Assembly (NCBI RefSeq): GCF_036711975.1
Contig: NC_091976.1
Location: forward strand, 11,718,001-11,782,000
Reading direction: 5' to 3'
DNA from: Onthophagus taurus
Taxonomy: Eukaryota > Arthropoda > Insecta > Coleoptera > Scarabaeidae
Length of the DNA stretch: 64,000 bases
Shown here: positions 35,016 through 43,914 of the stretch, piece by piece
Layout: each line of letters starts with the position of its first letter
Numbering within the stretch: the stretch's first letter is position 1
Program-made: the position numbers and the translations under genes
Notes under the pieces: model-generated
The model's database searches: none
The model's input: only the letters and a program-made list of their open reading frames with translations
Told to the model about the DNA's origin: nothing

Positions 35016-35993
35016 ATGTCTCAAGACGGTTTTAGTCAAATTGATTTAACTGCTCCGGGTTTCGCCAGCCAGGAATCCTTTCTGTTAAACAGTTTTGACA
35101 TAAACCTGTTGAACATGTCGACTGTTGAGAAGGCTCTGGATCCAAACGTGCAGCCTAATGAGCAGCCGATGGATCCAAACGTTGAATCTAATGTGCAGCA
35201 AACTACGGCGCTTCCAAACATCGCAGGTTCCTCGAAAGTCGACGATAAGAATGTGAAACACCTTTCACTTTCACTTCGTCGAAAGTCGGGGAACCGTGAA
35301 CACCGGAAGAAGGGTGCAGGTGTGTGGTTACCGCCAGATAAGTATAGAGAGCTTCGACGGGAGACCCGTGCTCGTTCGCGAAGTACCAAACACAAGCGTG
35401 TGTCAGTTGAACCTGCGACTCTGTCAAAGGTTGAAGTGACACACTCGGAAATGGCTAGCGGCGATGAGTCCAACGACTCTCTTTCTTTAATGGCGGTATC
35501 CCAACACTGCACCGAAAACCGGACATACCTTAAAGCTATTAATGCAGCTTTTGTTTCTAAGGCTTCTTCTTCTAAGGCTTCGTCGATTCCCACTCCCCCT
35601 ACTAACATAAACATTCCTACCATAGAAATTCCCTCATTAAGCCCGAAAGTACAAATCTTAAGGGTGGACACAATTCCCGCTACTTCAGTCATTTCCGATG
35701 TACCTGCCAGCCTTTTTTCAAATGCAATGTGTGCAGCAGTAGAAACAACCAAAGAGGAGATTTTGACCGAAATTAATATTTTGTATCAAAATTTTTATAA
35801 AGACCTTCATGCAAAGGTACTTCAATTGCAGACCTCTTTGAGAGAACTTGCACAGTTTAGGGAAGGGCTGGCGTCGAGTTCTAACCACTCTTTAACAACG
35901 TCACTCGACATCACCGTTGCAACATTAACCGTTGAAATGAAAAAAGCAGAATTCATTTTGTCTTCTTTACATACTAATAACTTCCCTTCCTAG
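35016..35993 (+). CDS. Variable protein K (325 aa), unknown function
   Basis: The start is fixed by the acceptor directly before the ATG (MSQDGFSQIDLTAPGF). The N-terminal 55 residues hold two DPNV-type repeats. A basic, RS-like region (about 85-135, RRKSGNREHRKK ... RARSRSTKHKR) follows. A Ser/Pro-rich linker follows, then a helical C-terminal part (about 240-320) with heptad-like leucines (LHAKVLQLQTSLRELAQF) likely to form a coiled coil. No domain is recognised. Protein identity with the element 2 copy is roughly 70% by eye, whereas neighbouring genes are nearly identical. The last codon is 8 nt before gene L. An elaborate leader and rapid change could suit a host-interaction or regulatory role, which is inference only. 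Confidence 0.75.
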   Translation: MSQDGFSQIDLTAPGFASQESFLLNSFDINLLNMSTVEKALDPNVQPNEQPMDPNVESNVQQTTALPNIAGSSKVDDKNVKHLSLSLRRKSGNREHRKKGAGVWLPPDKYRELRRETRARSRSTKHKRVSVEPATLSKVEVTHSEMASGDESNDSLSLMAVSQHCTENRTYLKAINAAFVSKASSSKASSIPTPPTNINIPTIEIPSLSPKVQILRVDTIPATSVISDVPASLFSNAMCAAVETTKEEILTEINILYQNFYKDLHAKVLQLQTSLRELAQFREGLASSSNHSLTTSLDITVATLTVEMKKAEFILSSLHTNNFPS

Positions 35994-36001
35994 CTAAAAA
36001 G

Positions 36002-36313
36002 ATGTCCGGTAGCAACAACTTCGGGAGGGTGCTCACGTTGGAGCGAAGAGTTGCGTCATTGGAGGTCAAAGTAGATACCCTGTTTCAGCTGGTAGGCTAT
36101 ATCTATAATCTTTTTTGCACGTTTTTAATTTCATAATCTTCTTAGGTAAACAGTATTGTCTCAGAGTCGGCAGTGGTGAGAGGGCAGGTGCATGTTCAAA
36201 ACATGCACATACACCATTGTTCGACTGGGATAGAACCTCCGACACCGACACCTGCAGCGCCTCCGCCCCCGTATGAAGTGCGGGATGAGCAGGAAGAGGA
36301 GGAGGAGTGGTAA
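36002..36313 (+). CDS. Two-exon small protein L with PPxY motif and acidic tail (85 aa)
   Basis: Exons 36002-36091 and 36146-36313, with a 54-nt intron (GTAGGC...TTCTTAG). Exon 1 encodes a short coiled coil (LTLERRVASLEVKVDTLF). Exon 2 encodes a conserved SESAVVRG/VHVQNMHI stretch, a Pro/Thr linker with PPPPY, and an acidic end (EEEEEW). PPxY motifs recruit WW-domain ubiquitin ligases of the NEDD4 family and serve in trafficking or budding of several viruses, including a capsid protein of adenoviruses. A similar use here is inference. Exon structure, PPPPY and tail are all kept in element 2 although the rest differs, which supports the model. Confidence 0.7.
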
Positions 36314-36332
36314 CCATTTTTCCTCCTCTTCC

Positions 36333-36360
36333 TTAGGTTAGGTTAGGTTATGTTAGGTTA
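36333..36360 (+). repeat. Short TTAGG tract
   Basis: TTAGG repeats with one change (TTATG). TTAGG is the telomere repeat of most insects, and such tracts are also scattered as microsatellites. Absent from element 2, which has a different 12-bp repeat in this position. An (ATT)n run follows at about 36377-36402. Confidence 0.8.
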
Positions 36361-36480
36361 AATGGTTAAGGTATTATACTTATTATTATTATTATTATTA
36401 TTCTTCTTAAATATATGTATATATAGTTTCTTTTGCTATATTTTCATTCAGTCTTATCCAATTCATTTAGTACGAGAATC

Positions 36481-37185
36481 ATGATCGACGAGAAATTAAA
36501 ATGTTTACCGCAACTTCTAACACTGCCTATAGTAAATTTTAGTAATGGTTCGGTCGAAGAACACTTTACAAGACACAGCAATTTATTTGGTGGAAAATGT
36601 AAGCGAGGTTTAATTGTAGGACCCTCAGGTGTCGGAAAAACAAATGCTATGTTATCGCTTTTAGTTGCACGTAATGGGTTGCGCTTCCTAAACTTGTACT
36701 TATGCTCTAATTCGTTATACCAAAATAAGTACGATTTTTTAAGACGTTTAATTGAACCTATAAAAGATTGCGGTTACTATGAATTTTCTAATATAGACGA
36801 GTTCATTCGACCGGAAGATGCGAAAGAATATTCGGTAGTCGTATTTGACGATGTTTCCTGTACAGGTCAAAATGTCCTTAAGGAATTTTTTTCGTATGGT
36901 CGACATAAAAACATTGATTGTTTTCTAATTTGTCAAAGTTATAGTGCAATTCCAAAACAATTAGTTCGCGATAATTGTAACTTTTTGGTGTTATTTAAAC
37001 AAGACTTAACAAATTTAAAACACGTATTTGAAGATCACATAATGAGCGATATGGAGTTTCATCGGCTAAAGGAAATTAGCGATGCTTGTTGGGAGAATAG
37101 ACACGGCATCCTAGTTATTGATTTAGATTGTAGTGTATCTAAGGGACGTTACCGTAAGGGTTTTGATAAATTCATTGAAGTTTAA
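36481..37185 (+). CDS. ATP: FtsK/HerA-type genome-packaging ATPase (234 aa)
   Basis: A32-like ATPase expected to pump DNA into the capsid. Walker A GPSGVGKT is at residues 47-54, and Walker B VVVFDD ends at D123-D124. A conserved downstream segment (CFLICQSYSAIPKQL) fits the sensor region of this family. The frame is open upstream without an ATG, so the Met at 36481 is the start, and the same choice gives 234 aa in element 2. A candidate 3' splice site (TTTTCATTCAG, ending 36451) lies 30 nt upstream in both copies, so its mRNA may share an upstream leader. It marks the right boundary of the divergent cassette. Confidence 0.92.
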   Translation: MIDEKLKCLPQLLTLPIVNFSNGSVEEHFTRHSNLFGGKCKRGLIVGPSGVGKTNAMLSLLVARNGLRFLNLYLCSNSLYQNKYDFLRRLIEPIKDCGYYEFSNIDEFIRPEDAKEYSVVVFDDVSCTGQNVLKEFFSYGRHKNIDCFLICQSYSAIPKQLVRDNCNFLVLFKQDLTNLKHVFEDHIMSDMEFHRLKEISDACWENRHGILVIDLDCSVSKGRYRKGFDKFIEV

Positions 37186-37236
37186 AACTAACGACTTCAG
37201 CTGTACAGTTCGTAGTAACTTCACATACATCATACA

Positions 37237-38400
37237 ATGAACAAGACGATAGCTGCAGAACTTATCGCGGCACGAGAAGTTGTGAGAGACAAAATTCGTT
37301 CTTTAAAAGAAGACTTAGAGGAGTCAAGGATTCGGTCGGAAACCGCATATGCACCCATCGCAAGGCCCTTACAGGATATTGTCGCAAAACTTGACACTGC
37401 GCCTTTACTATCCATTCCAAAACGAAGTTTATCTCCAAAAGAAGAAAAATTGATATCTAAGATACAACGCTACTCGCCGGATATTTCTGACGTACCAGCT
37501 AAAACCGAGACCGAATATTTTATTCGAAAACCGAAAGTTCCATTAAAAGAACAACGACGAAAATTTGCTACATCGACTCCTGAAAAAAGGTTGGTATCTT
37601 CTCCCACGTCTTCTCCTCTTGGTCCATTAGCTCATGCAGAAGAAGAAGTATATGAAGTTCCGCCGGGCGAAGAAGAAGAACTCCTCGATTCTAGCGAGGA
37701 TACCGGAGCTCTTATTTCGGACGCACATAATCGAATAGAACGACTTAAAGATGAAATAGAAGAAAGATTGGAGTCTCCAGAGGTACAAGCCGCTTTGAGT
37801 CAGTTTCATCCTTTGCCCAGAACGTATATTGTTGGTTTAACAACTGATTTAAAAGATGATTATGATCGTTTATACGGTGTTCGCGAAACTCCCGAAGGTT
37901 TCTACATTGGAGTCAGTCCTGTTCACTTTGAGGATCAGGATATTCACGTTGGAAACTTCAAATATACGGGAACCGTTGGTTTATATGATTTACTATTTAA
38001 AAACGAACCGGGCAAATTTACAATTCAGGACATGCGCAACTACAAAGATATCTTACTACGTTCAAATGCTCCGTACATTAATTACATTCCAGAGGCAGGT
38101 ATGACTACTGAGGACGACAGTGGGAAATTTCAGAATATTATCAAGCCTATCGTTGAAGGTAACAAACCCAAGGTGCATTGGGCTAAATACTGGCCGAATC
38201 CGAAGAAAAAAGTCGGTGGTGCATTACAAAAACAAGTCGTTCCTGGGGCTCTTATCGAATACGAGTATTGGGACGATCCCAACGAACTTGTCGACAGACT
38301 GCGTTTGTTGATGGCCTCGCAAACTGCAGGTCATTCTGCACATGTCAATGAAATATCATCAATAATATCGGAGCTAACAGAGGCCGAGATTATACGTTAA
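37237..38400 (+). CDS. Conserved Polinton-type protein N (387 aa)
   Basis: Starts MNKTIAAELIAAREVV after the ATPase gene (51-nt gap). The N-terminal 180 residues are charged and partly coiled coil (IRSLKEDLEESR; IERLKDEIEERLES), with a Ser/Pro/Glu-rich disordered middle. The C-terminal half holds a globular block with the pattern YGVRETPEGFYIGVSPVHF ... TVGLYDLLF ... YKDILLRSNA. I recall this pattern from uncharacterised arthropod proteins (a DUF8207-like domain, recalled and not searched). It is probably a virion or assembly protein, which its place between ATPase and integrase does not settle. Element 2 has a 4-bp insertion and a later stop. Confidence 0.7.
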   Translation: MNKTIAAELIAAREVVRDKIRSLKEDLEESRIRSETAYAPIARPLQDIVAKLDTAPLLSIPKRSLSPKEEKLISKIQRYSPDISDVPAKTETEYFIRKPKVPLKEQRRKFATSTPEKRLVSSPTSSPLGPLAHAEEEVYEVPPGEEEELLDSSEDTGALISDAHNRIERLKDEIEERLESPEVQAALSQFHPLPRTYIVGLTTDLKDDYDRLYGVRETPEGFYIGVSPVHFEDQDIHVGNFKYTGTVGLYDLLFKNEPGKFTIQDMRNYKDILLRSNAPYINYIPEAGMTTEDDSGKFQNIIKPIVEGNKPKVHWAKYWPNPKKKVGGALQKQVVPGALIEYEYWDDPNELVDRLRLLMASQTAGHSAHVNEISSIISELTEAEIIR

Positions 38401-38469
38401 AATATTATCATAAATATACGACTCTCACATTTTTTGTTTTAAAACACCGACGTTTGTGAACTAGAGCAG

Positions 38470-38895
38470 ATGAGTTTAAGCAAGTTCGGAAAACATTCGT
38501 CTAGTATGACGATCGATAAGTTTGGTAAACACGTACACGGACACAACATTGCTGCTCATTTTAATAAACGTGAAAACTTACAACGATATTTCAAACAACC
38601 AACTATACTTACGTTTAGCGGAGATGGAACTACGGATACAACGGATAATTATTACATTATTCAAAATTTAGGTTACGTAAGTAAATATATAAACTTTTTA
38701 TATATTGGTGAAATAGTGAAATACCGATTTGAAGGAGACGTTGAAATGATTATTAACGGGAGTATCTTCGATCCAAATAAAAAGTTAAATGTTCTCTTCT
38801 TTGGAGATAAAATAGTTTGCAAACCCACAACGAAGACCACTTTACTCAAGAAACCATTTATGGTAGAACTGCTCATTGAAATATCCAGAAAATGA
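38470..38895 (+). CDS. Unknown protein O (141 aa), overlapping the integrase start
   Basis: Begins MSLSKFGKHSSSM, with FGKH repeated at residues 6-9 and 18-21. The rest is beta-rich in appearance (TILTFSGDG ... NFLYIGEIVKYRFEGDVEMIINGS). It could be a small virion or spike-like protein, but no family is recognised. Its stop overlaps the integrase ATG as ATGA (38892-38895), suggesting linked translation. Element 2 has Tyr to stop at 58564. Confidence 0.6.
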   Translation: MSLSKFGKHSSSMTIDKFGKHVHGHNIAAHFNKRENLQRYFKQPTILTFSGDGTTDTTDNYYIIQNLGYVSKYINFLYIGEIVKYRFEGDVEMIINGSIFDPNKKLNVLFFGDKIVCKPTTKTTLLKKPFMVELLIEISRK

Positions 38896-39827
38896 GCGAT
38901 ATTAAAAGGTCCGTCGTAAACGAGTTGCACGCGTCCGCGAGGAAAAAGTATAAACGCAGACGTGTTATTATAAAAGGTTTAACGGACTTATTTCAAGCTG
39001 ATTTAGTGGAGATGATACCTTATTCAAAAGCAAATGGTAATTTTAAATATATTCTAACAGTTATTAATGCTTTCTCAAAGTATGGATGGGCTGTACCACT
39101 AAAAAACAAAACTGGCAAAGAAGTTACGCGAGCTATGGAAACAATTCTATCGGAAAAGCGGAAAAACATACCGAAGAATCTGCAAACGGATAACGGAAAA
39201 GAATTTTACAATGAGGATTTTAAAAAGCTCATGTCACGATATCACATCAATCACTACAGTTCATTTTCCAATTTAAAGAGTTCTATTGTTGAACGGTTTA
39301 ATAGAACAATAAAAGAAAAAATGTGGAAAGAATTTAGTATGCAAGGTAACTATCGTTGGTTGGAATTGCTTCCCAAATTAATTCTGGATTATAACAACCA
39401 AGTTCACAGGACGATAGGAATGAAACCTAGCGAGGTAAATAACAGAAACGCATCGACACTGTTAAAAACTGTATATAATTACATAAAAATTGTCGATCCT
39501 TATACCAAAAAATATAATGTCGGTGATCACGTCAGAGTGAGCAAGCATCGACACGCCTTCACCAAAAACTATACTCCCAATTGGTCTAACGAAGTGTTTA
39601 CAATACATTCTGTTCGTAATACTTTCCCAACAACATATCTGCTCAAAGATGCATCCAATGAAAAAATTATGGGTGGTTTTTATCGAGAGGAATTACAAAA
39701 AGTTAAATATCCTGACGTCTACTTGGTGGAAAAAGTGCTACGGCGAAAAGGAAATCAAGTGTTTGTGAAATGGTTAGGATTAGGTCCGTCTCATAATTCT
39801 TGGATCTCAAAAACTAACGTTCTTTAA
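38892..39827 (+). CDS. INT: Polinton integrase with C-terminal chromodomain-like segment (311 aa)
   Basis: Retroviral-type DDE integrase that inserts the element and makes the 6-bp duplication. The catalytic acids are D37 (LFQADLVEM), D100 (LQTDNGKEF) and E134 (SIVERFNRT). An SH3-like region follows (KYNVGDHVRVSKHR). The C-terminal 40 residues (VYLVEKVLRRKGNQVFVKWLG...) look like a chromodomain, which in related integrases can steer insertion to certain chromatin. Insertion of both elements into satellite DNA fits that, as inference. No HHCC zinc finger is visible at the basic N terminus. The gene is open in both copies. Confidence 0.93.
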   Translation: MSDIKRSVVNELHASARKKYKRRRVIIKGLTDLFQADLVEMIPYSKANGNFKYILTVINAFSKYGWAVPLKNKTGKEVTRAMETILSEKRKNIPKNLQTDNGKEFYNEDFKKLMSRYHINHYSSFSNLKSSIVERFNRTIKEKMWKEFSMQGNYRWLELLPKLILDYNNQVHRTIGMKPSEVNNRNASTLLKTVYNYIKIVDPYTKKYNVGDHVRVSKHRHAFTKNYTPNWSNEVFTIHSVRNTFPTTYLLKDASNEKIMGGFYREELQKVKYPDVYLVEKVLRRKGNQVFVKWLGLGPSHNSWISKTNVL

Positions 39828-39929
39828 AACGTATAAAGACCTATTTAAAAGTTTACAAGACTTTATTAACAATCGAACATTACAAATACATTATTATTAT
39901 TATTCTTTACAATTTTTTTTAAATTAAAT

Positions 39930-42900
39930 TCATTTATTCGCATTCAATCTTTTTATCAACCAATGACCCCACGCCAAAGTATTACATCCGTTCGGTAATA
40001 TGTATCGTTTATCATCGCACGATGAAAGAGCAATTTTATTCTTTAATTCGGTATACATAGTATGAAATTCTGACTTAAAAATGTACATTTTTTTATGAAC
40101 CGATCCGCCACATTCAACCACACGTTTATAATCGGTCACGCTTAAATGTTTATCTATAACATATTTCTTTACTCTTTTAGCCTTCTTTACATTATCATTC
40201 AACAAGGTGATGCAGTACGCCTTAGCTCCTGTTCCAACAAATGACGTTATGCACCTGTTTGGATATTCATCTTTCATTCTTCCCAACACAGATCGACCGC
40301 GAGGTATATTGTGTATATTCTCTAACGGATAATTGGACGTGTCAAAAAATTCAATATTTTCTTTTATATCCTCATATACATTGGGAGTAGTAATTTCTAG
40401 GATTAGGGAATCAGTATCGGTGTATAAAAGTGTTATGTTATTTCCATATTTAACTTTTAAGTAATCATAGAAGAAGCTGTACATTACGGTTTTCGAAAGC
40501 TCTAATATACTGAAACCCACATACAGCGGTTTGCAATAACGAACTTCCGCGACGTTCAATTGAACGGCTATCAAATTATCGCAAAATATTTTCGAAGATT
40601 TAAAATTTGGTTTAGCTATTAGGGCTTCCACGCCCGGTTTCTTATGACGACATTCCCAGTGGGTAACTAGTCTTATATCCACTCGCTTTTCCACATTTTC
40701 CATTGTCTTACCGTATACGATGTTATTCATTGCTTTGTAATGATTTTTTTCAAATTCATTCTTAGCTTTCGCACGTTTATCGGAATTGAAATCGATGTAG
40801 CTCCGCATCCAGTTGGATTGTTTAAATTCTAATACTCTGTAAATCTTCGTTAGTTTCAATCCGAACTTGATACACTGCTTTAGATTCACGTAATGAATGA
40901 TGTATTTTGTTTTATTTTCCAAATTTGCTATTAACTTTGCATTTTTTGAACCTGGGGGTACAATCCGTTCTGGACAAAATGGCAAATCGTTGTGTTCATC
41001 ATGTATTGCTTCCGGATACTCTAAATCTACCTCGAACACGTAACCCTTTTCGGAATCGTCTTCCGTATTGTAAATATCTAACTTTTGAATCTCTTCAGCT
41101 GATAGCCATCGAAATCCTCCCGTCGGTAATTTTCGTCTCATTGCGTGTCCATACAAATTCGTAGCGTCGAGATACAAAATATAAGATGGGTCTTTGGTTT
41201 CATCAAATTCCATCATTAATTTATTGTTAGCCTTCGCACTGCGTTTAGTGCACATACTTAATCCACCGCGAATACCATTTTTAAAGAAGTGTAACATGTC
41301 TATGTCCTTTAATAATTCTAATTTTACCCCTGTCATTCGTAATAATGCATCCCAACCGAAGCCCGGCGCTGTGAAGTAATGACATGGATCTAAAGAGTAA
41401 TACTTCATCGAGATGGTTCGGAAATTCTCAAATACGTCCGCCAAAAGTAAAACGTCAGACGTTAAATAAATGTCGCTATATTCGCCTAAAGTGCGACAGT
41501 TAAATAAGTTCCACACCGTTTGTGCACGACAATAATTTTCTTCGGTTATACTATCGTCGCATAAAGTATTGTAAAAACTACTTCGATCTGGCAGAGCGGT
41601 AAGATTCAGCTTTTCGAATGAATCCACAAAGGAATACGGAAAAACTCCTTTCTGACGTATAAGTCGAAACTGTTCTTCGTTCCTAAAATATTTTCTGATT
41701 TGAACGCATTGGTTGTCTTCCAAAAATGAACCCAACTTCTCTAGCGATAAAGCCATAAACCTAAATGAATCCACAAATCTCAATTTCATATGAACCCGCC
41801 TTAGCTTTCCCTTGCTGTCAATGTTTTCTCCTACGATAATTTTTTTCGAAAATGATATATACTTTTCTTTATTCTGTGCTATAACGTCCACGTCTTCTTC
41901 TTTTAATGCCATATCTTTCACAAACATATGACAATCGTAGTTCGAAAGATTGTGAAAGAATATCGGTATGAACTTTGGTAATTGATAATTGATGTTACAT
42001 ACAGCATGTGCGGGTCCTCTATTTAACCCAGTTAGGTGATCATGATCGCACACTTTATTACCTTCTTTTATTTTGTGCGAACAAATGTGACAGATATCCT
42101 GCATCTCATGTATTAATCTATCAATAGGTGGTAATGGGAGCATTTCTTTTGGTTGGCTTAAATAATTTTTGTATATATTCAGAACGTCATGTTCCAACTT
42201 GCTCATGAAAATTTGAGCAGCATTACATATCCGCATTATACATCCGCGATATATTTCAAACTTCGACAATGATTCGTCATATGAACATTTTATATAATAT
42301 GCAAATGCATAAGGTTCGTGTTTGAAACATTTGACGGAGTATGAATTATCATCGTTAAGTTCTGTTGCTTCCGCATCGGCGATCGGTTTCTGTAATGCTT
42401 CAAAATCTGCATACACCACGAACGGTATTTTTAATTGTCGTTCAAAATTTTCGAACTGTAGTATATTTTCCTTTTCTTCATTTCCATATTTATTTATTTT
42501 CAAATTTGTTGTTGGTAAAATTGCCCTTACCTTGCTGCAATCGTCACTTTGATGACGGATAAGTTTATTTTCTGACGTAAAGAATACCAAGCATCCGTCG
42601 CAAATATACTTTTCATGACCATTCTGCGATGCTTGCGATGATAGTAATCGAGACAGATTTTTTATCCAACAATAGTGAGTATTCCCGGAATCATTTGTAA
42701 CCAATAATAAATTTATATGTCTTTCTTCTTTTTGTCGACATATATACATTGTAATTATGTCATAATTCATAACACCGTCTTTAAAATACTCATTTATTCC
42801 ATATACATTAATAGATAGTTTGTTCTGCTTTTCAAATACAGGTATATCTCGTAATTTAACTGGAAAAACAATATTTGAATAGTCTAAGCCGCAGTCTAGG

Positions 42901-43737
42901 TAATTCGGATACGAAGATGTCCTCTGTGGTAAACCGTTCGGTTCATGTAGTGCGGATGTTACAGCCCATGCAAAACATGCATCATCCGCGTTTTGTATAT
43001 TTATCACAGCACGCTTTGCTTTTATTTGCGATGGTAGATCGATGTAATTAGATGCTCTGATAGGATTATATTTGTTTAAATTTAACTCCATATAGAGAAT
43101 TTGCATTAAAGTCCATCCTAAATAAAATATTGAAACATTTATTTTTTAATATATAGGTATATTATGTCACATTACGCTTACCTGAATCTCGTTCCTGGAA
43201 TTCTGACATTTTTGATGAAATTTCATCAATAAATTCCTTATATATTTTATACAGATCCGACGCTAATGATACTACCTTATTTTTCGTATTGAATGATTTT
43301 ATTTCACAGTCTTCCTTTGATTGTAAAAAATACAAACCAAAACATTCCATATTTAATTTTACATTTCGGTGAATATCGATTGCGCTTTGTATTAGATTTA
43401 GTATTTTTTCTCGAATTCTATGAGAAAATTCATCCAAATCCACAAAAAAACCTTCTTCACTTATTCGATAACTGACAATTTTGTCACCGAATGCTCCAGC
43501 TATTCTCTCCACTCCGTCATCGATTATAACAAAAGCGTTACGCTTGTGTGCGTTGCTTCGTAAATGTGCAGAGTAACATTGTCTATTTACATAATCATCG
43601 CAAGCCTCACATTTTACTGCTTTTGGAATTTGCGGTGCGTCAAGCTTGATTCTCTTGCCAATACAAGATAATCGTTGATGTCTTTTTAAATTGTCAACTC
43701 GAGTAAAACTTTTTCCACAATCCTCACACACGACCAT
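39930..43737 (-). CDS. POLB: Protein-primed DNA polymerase B, two exons, zinc-finger N terminus (1247 aa)
   Basis: Exon 1 is 43737-43182, exon 2 43117-39930, with a 64-nt intron (GTAAGC...ATTTAG) that keeps the frame exactly. Exon 1 encodes two C2H2-like fingers (CEDCGKSFTRVDNLKRH; CEACDDYV...H) and a segment usually fused to Polinton polymerases (EIKSFNTKN ... EFQERDSG). Exon 2 begins with a possible cysteine-protease-like domain (ADDACFAWA, later HYCWIKNL) and another zinc site, then exonuclease motifs (YADFEAL; NLSNYDCH; YSDIYLTSD) with an HNH/endonuclease VII-like site between them (CDHDHLTG). Polymerase motifs follow: A (YLDATNLYG), B (NNIVYGKTMEN) and C (LYTDTDSLI). It would replicate the element from a terminal protein. 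Relative to element 2 it has a 15-bp insertion (5 residues) near 42226-42240. Confidence 0.92.
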
Positions 43738-43806
43738 TTTACAATTTAATGTTGTACACTTCTACTTGTTATGAAAGAACTACGTCAATACCACATTTCG
43801 CAGACG

Positions 43807-43814
43807 TTTATAAA
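43807..43814 (-). promoter_or_regulatory. TATA box of the polymerase gene, element 1
   Basis: TTTATAAA about 70 bp upstream of the polymerase ATG on this strand. It is kept in element 2 at 63681-63688, although the base before it differs. The start site would be near 43780. Confidence 0.55.
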
Positions 43815-43914
43815 CCCTCACCGCTTCTGAAACTTATTGGGGAGGAGGAGGATGCATCGAGTGCGTTTGTATACATGTATATTTATAACTCCGTATACCT
43901 CTGCATAATAAATT

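Noticed and set aside
35036-35752. 238-codon open frame antisense to gene K (245 codons in element 2)
   Set aside because: It is open in both copies, which made it worth a look, but codon pattern, leader and splice sites all favour the sense strand, and its length follows the sense codon bias.
36066-36317. 83-codon minus-strand open frame over gene L
   Set aside because: Runs across the predicted intron of L and is not matched in element 2.
38892-39827. Retrovirus or LTR retrotransposon integrase
   Set aside because: There is no gag, reverse transcriptase or LTR. The gene sits between Polinton genes within long TIRs.
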